Source: an uncultured Lachnospiraceae bacterium (GTDB taxonomy: Bacteria; Bacillota; Clostridia; Lachnospirales; Lachnospiraceae). Taken from it: a stretch of 38,109 bases of DNA. The stretch covers positions 1-38,109 of the forward strand of contig CAJUDQ010000030.1 in the NCBI GenBank assembly GCA_910585215.1. Reading direction: 5' to 3'. Made by a program: the position numbers and the translations under genes. Positions 32,187-38,109 of this stretch are shown here, piece after piece (position 1 is the first letter of the stretch; every line of letters starts with the position of its first letter). The notes beneath the pieces are model-generated. The model searched no databases, was not told where the DNA came from, and saw only the letters and a list, made by a program, of their open reading frames with translations.

Positions 32187-33545
32187 CTATTTGTAAGTTC
32201 TTCTTTTTTTCATCTGTGCCATTTTATGTCTGAATCGAAGTATTTTAAAAAGAATAAAACCAATCACCAGACAAGAAACAAGTATTCCCACCAGAATATA
32301 AATATTGATAGAAGCAGTCTCTTTGATAGACGAACTGATATCAGAGGAATTTTCAGCCTTCTGCGGCTTGGAAAGAGGAATTTGGGAGCTGTTGGACAGA
32401 TTCATCAGTAAGGATGCTTTTCCCAGATAGTTGCCCTGATATTCATAGGTAATAGATGCAACAACATTATTATCCGGTGTATCAAGAAATTCGATTGTAT
32501 AAGGAATTTCTGAAAGGGAAAGATTTGCAGGAATCAGAATGGTATCGCCAGACAGTGAAAAAATTTCCGCACTGCTTCCATATAATTTATTTATTACGGG
32601 AATACCGGAGGAGTCTGTACCAAAACGCGTTTCAGATTCTTTGATATTCACTCTGGTAAAATTCTGAAATCCATAATCAAGTAAAGAAGCCGTATCCGAA
32701 AAGATATGTTCGTTATCCGATTTCATTATCACACTGATTAATGTAAGGCCATTCTTTCGGGCGGCGGTTACCAGAGTACGACCTGCTTCATCCGTATATC
32801 CTGTTTTTCCTCCGATAGCAGAAGGATAATAGTAGTTTGAGGTAGAGACAAGCAGAGAGTGTGTATGCCAGATACGGTAACTTTCACTTAAATTTGTGGC
32901 GGCGAGTGTATAATTTTGACAGCCCCAGATAGCGGAAAATTCTGAATTTGACATGGCGGCTCTAGTAATTAATGCCATATCATACGCGGTAGTATAATGC
33001 ATATCGTCATGCAGTCCGGTAGAATTGACAAAATTGGTGTCCAGTGCGCCTATTTGTCTGGCACGCTCTGTCATAAGCTCTCCAAAAGCCTGTTCACTGC
33101 CGGATATTTTTTTTGCCAGCCCAACGGCGGCATCATTGGCGCTTCTTAAAAAAAGTGCATAGAGTGCATCGTGAATAGTTGTGGTTTCACCGGACATCAG
33201 TCCCAATTTGGACGCATCGCCAGGAAGAGAGTTTAATACGTCGTCCGTATAAGTAATTGTATCATTCATACTCAGATGTTCAATTGACAGAAGTCCGGTC
33301 ATGATTTTTGTAATACTTGCCGGATAAAGTTTTTCATGTACATTATTTGCATATAAAACAGCGCCGGAATCTGCATCAATAAGGATAGCTGAAGTACCAT
33401 ATATAGAAGGGGCTGTGGGCCATGGTACATTTTCCTGCTCTGTTTCATCTGCAAATAGAACATCCAAATGAAAAAAAGAAGTAAAAAGAATAGATAATAA
33501 TATCAATATAGTAAATAATTTCCTTTTATCTGTAAAAAAACGCAT
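32187..33545 (-). CDS. D-alanyl-D-alanine carboxypeptidase (S11 family)
   Basis: A protein of 452 residues. A signal peptide (about 1-32) precedes the penicillin-binding domain. The active-site motifs are SITK (Ser77, Lys80), SAN (135-137) and KTG (247-249). A C-terminal beta domain and a membrane helix (about 420-443) with a basic tail follow. It trims terminal D-Ala from peptidoglycan stem peptides at the outer face of the membrane. The transmembrane tail, instead of an amphipathic helix, is slightly unusual but found in clostridial DacF-like proteins. AGGAGGGG precedes the ATG. It lies 29 bp after the exonuclease gene. Confidence 0.93.
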   Translation of the reverse strand: MRFFTDKRKLFTILILLSILFTSFFHLDVLFADETEQENVPWPTAPSIYGTSAILIDADSGAVLYANNVHEKLYPASITKIMTGLLSIEHLSMNDTITYTDDVLNSLPGDASKLGLMSGETTTIHDALYALFLRSANDAAVGLAKKISGSEQAFGELMTERARQIGALDTNFVNSTGLHDDMHYTTAYDMALITRAAMSNSEFSAIWGCQNYTLAATNLSESYRIWHTHSLLVSTSNYYYPSAIGGKTGYTDEAGRTLVTAARKNGLTLISVIMKSDNEHIFSDTASLLDYGFQNFTRVNIKESETRFGTDSSGIPVINKLYGSSAEIFSLSGDTILIPANLSLSEIPYTIEFLDTPDNNVVASITYEYQGNYLGKASLLMNLSNSSQIPLSKPQKAENSSDISSSIKETASINIYILVGILVSCLVIGFILFKILRFRHKMAQMKKRRTYK

Positions 33546-33574
33546 TTTCCCCTCCTGAAATGGAATACATAAAA

Positions 33575-34540
33575 TTACTGGTGAGATGAGGCATTTTGGC
33601 TGCGCTTTAAACGGCGTTTTCGTCTGAATTCATTCCGTTTTTCATAAATCAAGTCCGCTTCCGCTTTTTTTATAAGTCTTAGCTCTTTTATCATAAAATA
33701 AAATTCGTCATCTGTCTTTTTTATATGAATTTTACCTGCCAGAAATCCGTGGTCGGGACAGAAGGCAAGACAATAATAATTTTTGGAATTATCTGAAAAC
33801 CAGCGGATTTTTTTTCTGAGCCGTCTGCCGCATTTGCAGCATTTGGTGGAAACTGCCTCACGGTCTTCCATGGCCTCAGCTTTGCTTGGAAATGCTCTTG
33901 AGATATATTTGGAGTGGTCTTCATAAGAAATACAGATTTCGTCCCTGCTGTTTTTGGGCCGCTGATAGGTATCTATGGTATAATTTTTCAAGATGACATC
34001 TTTGTCCATACAATTCATAATCAAGGCTGTATAATATGCGTCGCTCATTGCTCTGTGAAACTTTATCTCTTTTTTGAGCTTGAAATATTCTACTGCATAT
34101 TCAAGTGAGCGTCTGGTTGCTCCATCATGAATGGCAATACTGAATATTTCCTGAATATCATAAAAAAATACCGGTGTGGGAAACAGGGGAAGATGATAAT
34201 ATTTCATATTGCGCTGAAGCTCTGTCAAGTCCAGTGGTCCCCATGTACAGAATCGAAAGTCTTCTTTTCCACACCATTTCATAAAACGTTCCAATACCTT
34301 TGGAAATTTTTCTCCGTTTTTTAATTCTGCTGTAGTAAAACCGGTAATTTCCCGTGAAATATAGTGCATTTGAGGATAAATCACCGGACGGACAATACTT
34401 TGGAACCGGTCCACAATCTGAAAATCATTGTTTAGCTTAATTGCTCCAATTTCAATAATTTCAAAGGGAAGGGCTTTTAGTTCTCTGTTTTTACCATGTG
34501 CGGACTGATTCCATTCCAAATCTAGCACTATGTAGTTCAT
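33575..34540 (-). CDS. DEDDh 3'-5' exonuclease with C-terminal zinc-ribbon-like region
   Basis: A protein of 321 residues. The DEDDh residues are visible: Asp7 and Glu9 (VLDLEW), Asp104 (TWGPLDLTEL), His162 and Asp167 (HRAMSDA). This fits the KapD/ERI-1-like exonuclease group acting on RNA or DNA 3' ends. The C-terminal part adds cysteines (CCKCGRR at 234-240, CLAFC at 257-261, then DHG), suggesting a zinc-binding module, and a very basic tail. AGGA lies 8 nt before the ATG. The gene is 18 bp after the gene for the membrane-anchored low-complexity protein. Confidence 0.85.
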   Translation of the reverse strand: MNYIVLDLEWNQSAHGKNRELKALPFEIIEIGAIKLNNDFQIVDRFQSIVRPVIYPQMHYISREITGFTTAELKNGEKFPKVLERFMKWCGKEDFRFCTWGPLDLTELQRNMKYYHLPLFPTPVFFYDIQEIFSIAIHDGATRRSLEYAVEYFKLKKEIKFHRAMSDAYYTALIMNCMDKDVILKNYTIDTYQRPKNSRDEICISYEDHSKYISRAFPSKAEAMEDREAVSTKCCKCGRRLRKKIRWFSDNSKNYYCLAFCPDHGFLAGKIHIKKTDDEFYFMIKELRLIKKAEADLIYEKRNEFRRKRRLKRSQNASSHQ

Positions 34541-34558
34541 GATAAATTCCTGCTCTTT

Positions 34559-35962
34559 CTATAAATTGGCAAATAACGCTGCAATTTCTTCCGAGGTCAT
34601 TGGCTTGTTAGCGGTATTATTTTCTGAAGCTGGTGTTTTGGAAGCAGTTGGTGTTTCATTATTTATTTCTGTAGTATTGCTATTTGTTGTTTCTGCTTTT
34701 TGTGAGGTAATCATATTTTCTAAAAGACTATCTTCTCTTGAGATAACATTATTTTCTGATGTTTCATTGTGTTGTGTTAAGATAGTAGCCTCGGTTATAG
34801 TAGTATTCCTTTCTGCATCCTTTATAGTAGCATCCCTTGCCGCATCATTCTTTATAGTATCATTTTTTTCTATATCATTTCCTGTAATATTACTTTCTGC
34901 TATATCATTAGTTTCTGAAAAAGTATGAGTATGCTCTGGTATATTACTTTTTTCAAGCTTGTTATCTTCTGTTATAAGATTACTTTCTGATAGGGTGTTA
35001 CTTTGTCCTATAGTACTATTTCCAGCACTATTGTTGTTTTCTTTTGAAATATTATTTTCTGCCGAATTGTTCAATATATGGCTGGCGGCATCTTTTACTT
35101 CTGAGAAAATTTCAGAGGCAGTTTCTAAAGGAATTTCAGGTTCCATCTGACTGTCCAAAACAGTTTGTGAAGCAACAGTAGTATCAGAAGGCTGTTCGGA
35201 AATATTTGAATTTGAGGTATCAGAAACCTGTTTTGGTGTATTATCTGTTTCTTCCATAATATTGCCAACAGCTTCTATGGTTTCCTCTAAAACATCAGCA
35301 GTCATAGGTGTTTGTGTATACTCTTCATTTTGAACAGTCAGACCGGAAACTTCCTGAACAGCCGATTCTTGGCTGTCGACTTCCTGCTTTATCATGGAAT
35401 CAATAGTTTCCGGCTGTGTCACAGTTTCAAAATCAGTTTCTGAAATTGTCTCATCCAATTTTAAATCCTTTTCCACTTCCAAAGGGGATAATGGCTGTTC
35501 ATGGTTTTCAATAATTTCACGGGCGTTGTTTACAATTGTTCTGTTTTTTTGAACAAGGGACTGGAGTGAAACTGCATTTTCCACCTCTTTTGCCAGACGT
35601 TCATTTGCCTGTGATAAATCATCAATCAATGAGCCAAAATCCTTTGGTGTTTCAAGGGTATCTGATATGGAATGACTGTTCAGAGCGATTTTCTTTGTGG
35701 TAAGATAGATAGCCTTGCTTGCTTTTATCATAATTTCATTCTGTTCGTCACGTTTGCGAGAAGTCTGGTTAATAATTTCCAGAACACCGTCAATAGAAAG
35801 ATACCCGAAAATACACATAATTATTCCTGTTCCAAATAACATAAAGTAATCATATGGAAAATAATTGATAAAATAAAATTCGAAAAAAATGGAAACTACA
35901 AATCCAATAATACAAATTATGATAAAATTAAATTTTGACTTTGTCTTTTTAGTGCTGCTCAT
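34559..35962 (-). CDS. Membrane-anchored low-complexity protein with EIAALF tail
   Basis: A protein of 467 residues with no family I recognise. Two membrane helices (about 11-31 and 37-58) form an N-terminal hairpin. A coiled-coil stretch (about 65-170, SQANERLAKEVENAVSLQSL) and about 280 residues of low complexity rich in Asn, Ser, Thr, Glu and Ile follow, with many NxS/T repeats. The last residues are MTSEEIAALFANL, which resembles the SQxEIDALL peptides that open FliM and FliY-type proteins. The ATG at 35962 is chosen because GGAGG lies 8-9 nt upstream; the longer version reads through the promoter repeats. It is the first gene of the operon with the exonuclease, carboxypeptidase and trmB. 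Confidence 0.75.
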   Translation of the reverse strand: MSSTKKTKSKFNFIIICIIGFVVSIFFEFYFINYFPYDYFMLFGTGIIMCIFGYLSIDGVLEIINQTSRKRDEQNEIMIKASKAIYLTTKKIALNSHSISDTLETPKDFGSLIDDLSQANERLAKEVENAVSLQSLVQKNRTIVNNAREIIENHEQPLSPLEVEKDLKLDETISETDFETVTQPETIDSMIKQEVDSQESAVQEVSGLTVQNEEYTQTPMTADVLEETIEAVGNIMEETDNTPKQVSDTSNSNISEQPSDTTVASQTVLDSQMEPEIPLETASEIFSEVKDAASHILNNSAENNISKENNNSAGNSTIGQSNTLSESNLITEDNKLEKSNIPEHTHTFSETNDIAESNITGNDIEKNDTIKNDAARDATIKDAERNTTITEATILTQHNETSENNVISREDSLLENMITSQKAETTNSNTTEINNETPTASKTPASENNTANKPMTSEEIAALFANL

Positions 35963-35995
35963 AACAAAAACCTCCAAATAACCATGTTTTTTTAG

Positions 35996-36129
35996 TATAC
36001 CACAATGAAGCACGCTTTGCGTGCACAGGTCATCAAACTTCGTTTGACGACATTATACCACAAGGAAGCACGCGGATGCGTGCGCAGGTCATCAAACTGC
36101 GCGCTGCTCCGTTTGACGACATTATACCA
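35996..36129. repeat. Tandem palindromic repeats upstream of 35962 gene
   Basis: Copy 1 (35996-36053) and copy 2 (36054-36122) both start TATACCACAA and end GTTTGACGACAT; a third start (TATACCA) is at 36123-36129. Each contains two hairpins: GCACGC/GCGTGC and TCAAAC/GTTTGA. Copy 2 has a GC-rich insert in the second hairpin. On the minus strand each junction reads TGGTATAAT or TGGTATACT, an extended -10 promoter element. Confidence 0.85.
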
Positions 36130-36149
36130 TAAAAAAATCTAGTTGACAA
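36121..36149 (-). promoter_or_regulatory. Minus-strand promoter of the 35962 operon
   Basis: On the minus strand TTGTCA (plus 36144-36149) and TATAAT (plus 36121-36126, in a TGG extended context) are 17 bp apart. The transcript would run through both tandem repeats before the gene, giving a leader of about 150 nt with four hairpins. Confidence 0.6.
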
Positions 36150-36171
36150 ATGATAAAGTAATAAATACAAT
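36143..36171 (+). promoter_or_regulatory. Plus-strand promoter of DUF3881 gene
   Basis: TTGACA (36143-36148) and TACAAT (36166-36171), 17 bp apart. Its -35 overlaps the -35 of the divergent minus-strand promoter, so the two should compete for polymerase. Confidence 0.7.
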
Positions 36172-36211
36172 ATTTTTTGTTCTTTATATTAAATAGGAAA
36201 AAGCTTTTTTC

Positions 36212-36267
36212 GACAAAGTGTCTGTGATACTATAAGTTTTTTATAATTTTTCTGCACTTTGTTTAGC
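36212..36267 (+). repeat. Structured leader element, copy B
   Basis: A 56-nt match to 2440-2494, about 35 nt into the predicted transcript. ACAAAGTG (36213-36220) pairs with CACTTTGT (36255-36262), eight Watson-Crick pairs. AGTGTC (36217-36222) can instead pair with GATACT (36226-36231). Read on the minus strand, the 5' edge (TTTGTCGAAAA) also matches a Spo0A box, which copy A does not fully preserve. Confidence 0.6.
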
Positions 36268-36327
36268 AGATTAGGAACCCTTTAAGCAGCCTTATGGGAA
36301 ATCGTTATGGAAAATAGGAAGCAGTTT

Positions 36328-36356
36328 TTGACAATAGGTATTCGTTGGAACAGTAT
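36328..36356 (+). promoter_or_regulatory. Possible second promoter of DUF3881 gene
   Basis: A perfect TTGACA (36328-36333) is followed after 17 bp by CAGTAT (36351-36356), a poor -10. If used, it would bypass leader element B. Confidence 0.3.
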
Positions 36357-36427
36357 TTATGGAAAATTTATAAGATGATTCCAATAATACAATTCCTGTA
36401 AAACAAGAAAGGGATGGTGTTGAAATT

Positions 36428-37297
36428 ATGAATAAGTTTATGAGAGCAGTCGGCTTTACTGAATACAAAACAAATAAAAAATTGAATCAGATATTTGATA
36501 CAGTCAAAAAAAAACCGGATGTATATGCAGAATATAGAAACAGAGAAAAAGATACTGTTTTTGAGCTGACGAAAATGGCAGGAGATGGCTTTGGCCTTAC
36601 ATGGCTTGGGACTAAGGAGGATGGAGAACTTTTGTGTGAGTATTGTTATCCTTTTATAAAGGGAAATAAATATTTTTCGAAAGCAGAAGTAAGTCTGGAA
36701 GAAAGAGTGACAGGAAATATTTACAGTGCTGCCTTTGAGGATTTCAGAGTTGGAGTCTTTATTATTTTTTTTGTACAGAATGGAATTGAGTATCTTGGGA
36801 TACAGGAAAAATCGGATAATGAGACAGATACAACTACTATGACATTATCTGGTCTGGCTTTAAACGGAACGATTCTGCTTCCGCTTGCGTTCAGTGAGGA
36901 AGAACAGAAAAGGCGGGCAAAGGAGCAGAAAAAGAGAATCCGGCTGCTGACGGCGGCCAAAAAAGGGGATGAAAAGGCAATGGAAAGTCTTGCATATCAG
37001 GATATGGATATATATACCCGTGTGTCAAAAAGAATCCTTACAGAAGATGTATTTTCCATTGTGGAAACTTCCTTTATTCCCTATGGTATGGAATGTGACC
37101 AGTATTCGATTGTTGCGGATATTGTCGGTGTTGAAAAAGCAGTGAATCTGTTGACAAAGGAAAAAATCTGGAAGCTGCGGCTAAATTATAATGGAATTTA
37201 TATAGATATCTGCATAAATCAGCAGGATTTAATGGGAGAACCAAAAGAGGGGAGAAGGTTTAAAGGAAATATCTGGCTGCAGGGACACCTGTCATAG
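36428..37297 (+). CDS. DUF3881 family protein
   Basis: A protein of 289 residues, probably cytoplasmic, with no signal peptide or membrane segment. MNKFMRAVGFTEYKTNKKLN and the segments LTWLGTKEDGELLCEYCYPF and YGMECDQYSIVADIVGVEKA agree with DUF3881, a family largely confined to Lachnospiraceae and without known function. A charged helix (EEEQKRRAKEQKKRIRLLTA) lies mid-protein. AAAGGGATGG precedes the ATG at a slightly long distance. It stands alone behind a strong promoter and leader element B, which hints at leader-level control. Confidence 0.8.
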   Translation: MNKFMRAVGFTEYKTNKKLNQIFDTVKKKPDVYAEYRNREKDTVFELTKMAGDGFGLTWLGTKEDGELLCEYCYPFIKGNKYFSKAEVSLEERVTGNIYSAAFEDFRVGVFIIFFVQNGIEYLGIQEKSDNETDTTTMTLSGLALNGTILLPLAFSEEEQKRRAKEQKKRIRLLTAAKKGDEKAMESLAYQDMDIYTRVSKRILTEDVFSIVETSFIPYGMECDQYSIVADIVGVEKAVNLLTKEKIWKLRLNYNGIYIDICINQQDLMGEPKEGRRFKGNIWLQGHLS

Positions 37298-37327
37298 ATA
37301 TGACGATAATTTTTTATATAAGAAAAG

Positions 37328-37361
37328 CGCCGAAATTCTAAATTTTATAGAACGTTCGGCG
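37328..37361 (-). terminator. Terminator downstream of tRNA-like segment
   Basis: CGCCGAA/TTCGGCG (37328-37334/37355-37361) plus inner TTCTA/TAGAA (37336-37340/37348-37352) form a long stem. On the minus strand it is followed by CTTTTC, so it fits the 3' end of a minus-strand tRNA; it may also stop the DUF3881 transcript. Confidence 0.6.
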
Positions 37362-37424
37362 TATTCAGCGTCGCTAAGAGGATTTGAACCTCCGGCCTAC
37401 CGCTTAGGAGTGACGCTATACGCC
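37358..37424 (-). other. tRNA 3'-end-like segment inside an imperfect inverted repeat (candidate att site)
   Basis: On the minus strand GGAGG-TTCAAAT-CCTCT is a tRNA T-arm, followed by the acceptor-like TAGCGAC and discriminator G (37369), with a terminator just beyond. The 5' acceptor, D-arm and a paired anticodon arm cannot be found at the right distance, so this is not an intact tRNA. CTCCTAA upstream looks like the loop of a tRNA-Arg(CCT). Outer arms (plus GGCGTAT-AGCGTC-CTAAG, 37358-37378, and CTTAG-GACGCT-ATACGCC, 37403-37424) are inverted repeats. With an integrase next door, an attachment site is the best reading. Confidence 0.5.
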
Positions 37425-37766
37425 ATTAGGCAACTCCCTCATAGTGTTGGATAATCCCCGTATCTACTGGCTTTTCACGGCTTATGAATGTTATCTCGTA
37501 CCTCTGTTTTTCTGCTAATTTTATATGTTTTTAAACTCTGTATTTTGCAGGCAATTAGCACCGAGCTTGTAATTGGGGATTTGTTGCGGTGTCAAATTGG
37601 GTTTATCTTATATGGATATTTGTTTACTCGTACCGCTTTGTGTTATCTATTTGCCTTACAGCTTAATCGAAAAATAACTGTACATATATTAGCATATCCT
37701 CACCGATTTTGCAATATGGCTATGTAAAACGAGGGACAACCCTATCACGGATTGCCCCTTATACTT
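37425..37766. other. Non-coding stretch between att-like site and integrase
   Basis: I see no gene with a ribosome site on either strand. The open frames on the plus strand lack them and overlap the integrase. The stretch may hold integrase arm-type sites, but no clear repeat stands out. Confidence 0.4.
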
Positions 37767-38108
37767 TTATAAATTTTTCGCTAACGACTTCAAAAGCGTT
37801 GCCATCTCTGGATTGGCAAGCAGTTTCAGCAGCATTTCTTGGTCTGTCGATGATACCGATGGCTCTGTGTTCTGCTGTGCTTCTTCGGCTTGCGGAGTTT
37901 CTTTTGTCTGGTAGAATTGTTCCTCAAACCGTTGTGCATTCAGCCGTCTGTCATCGTCTATGATATGAGAATACACATCTGCCACCATTTTAACCTGTGC
38001 GTGTCCAGAATCGCCCTGCACCGATTTCATATCGCCGCCGTTGAGCTTTAATTTTTTTCCCGCAAGCCCTGTCATATAAACAAAGTAGTATTCAATGCCT
38101 GCTTCGTC
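37767..38108 (-). CDS. Tyrosine recombinase/integrase, C-terminal part
   Basis: The minus-strand frame is open to the window edge, giving about 113 residues of the C-terminus. It reads DEAGIEYYFVYMTGLAGKKL, then GGDMKSVQGDSGHAQVKM and VADVYSHIIDDDRR. The GH (conserved His) and the catalytic Tyr in VYSHI are the last two active-site elements of phage-type integrases; the Arg and HxxR residues would lie outside the window. A Gln/Glu-rich tail ends the protein. The type is common in integrative conjugative elements and genomic islands of Clostridia. It reads towards the tRNA-like site, as expected for an element end. Confidence 0.9.
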   Translation of the reverse strand, partial: DEAGIEYYFVYMTGLAGKKLKLNGGDMKSVQGDSGHAQVKMVADVYSHIIDDDRRLNAQRFEEQFYQTKETPQAEEAQQNTEPSVSSTDQEMLLKLLANPEMATLLKSLAKNL

Positions 38109-38109
38109 C

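Noticed and set aside
37369..37448. Intact tRNA gene on the minus strand
   Set aside because: The 5' acceptor GTCGCTA, a D-arm and a pairing anticodon stem are not found at the right distances.
1..37460. CAGTAGATA shared by both window edges (minus strand near 54 and near 37470)
   Set aside because: A nine-base match is expected by chance and the flanks do not match, so it is no evidence that one element spans the window.
37488..37963. Plus-strand open frames of 79 and 84 residues
   Set aside because: They have no ribosome sites, and the second lies antisense to the integrase.
1..38109. CRISPR array
   Set aside because: No series of equal-length repeats and spacers is present; the only tandem repeats have two or three copies.

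Overview
The window looks like a chromosome segment from a low-GC, spore-forming member of the Lachnospiraceae (Clostridia). The evidence is A/T-rich DNA, strong AGGAGG ribosome sites, the rpsF-ssb-rpsR cluster, a DUF3881 protein typical of that family, spmB, a large Alu-containing SRP RNA and a clostridial-type thiazole operon. No species can be named from the sequence alone. Both edges touch mobile DNA: a TnpV-like fragment that cuts a decayed ABC-transporter operon on the left, and the end of a tyrosine recombinase gene beside a tRNA-derived attachment-like site on the right.

Layout: 1-900, decayed ABC transporter (minus strand). 1099-2217, rpsF-ssb-rpsR. 2581-5016, a large exported protein with two complete nitrilase-type domains, behind a structured leader. 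5078-7875, an XRE regulator divergent from an NfeD-like/flotillin pair, with two matching palindromes between them. 7993-8383, a frameshifted remnant. 8650-10044, a MATE exporter. 10399-13348, an OmpR-type two-component system. 13494-14813, a DUF815 AAA+ ATPase, convergent with spmB (14822-15361). 15567-16349, a soluble PocR-domain/short chemoreceptor-like protein. 16513-18444, a DUF885 lipoprotein. 18770-21316, a large exported protein of unknown function. 21396-25029, metG-tatD-rsmA. 25199-26380, an exported FKBP/trigger-factor-like lipoprotein. 26424-31127, the thiamin operon thiS-thiF-thiG-thiH-thiE-thiD. 31176-31441, SRP RNA. 31523-35962, a minus-strand operon of a membrane-anchored low-complexity protein, a DEDDh exonuclease, a D-Ala-D-Ala carboxypeptidase and trmB. 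36428-37297, DUF3881. 37328-38108, the attachment region and integrase end.

How the parts work together: the thi operon makes the thiazole half of thiamin (ThiS, F, G, H), phosphorylates HMP (ThiD) and joins the halves (ThiE). It has no thiC. Its very short leader is an intrinsic terminator with an embedded hairpin and an overlapping competing hairpin, which fits the HMP-PP (thiS-motif) riboswitch and not a TPP riboswitch. The NfeD-like/flotillin pair resembles the Bacillus yuaF-floT arrangement and appears to be controlled by the divergent XRE protein.

The least explained signals are: (1) a 55-56 nt leader element with compatible base-pair changes and two competing pairings, present downstream of strong promoters at both ends of the window (2440-2494 and 36212-36267); (2) tandem palindromic repeats at 35996-36129 that carry -10-like promoter elements; (3) the double-nitrilase exoprotein; (4) the tRNA-like long inverted repeat beside the integrase.
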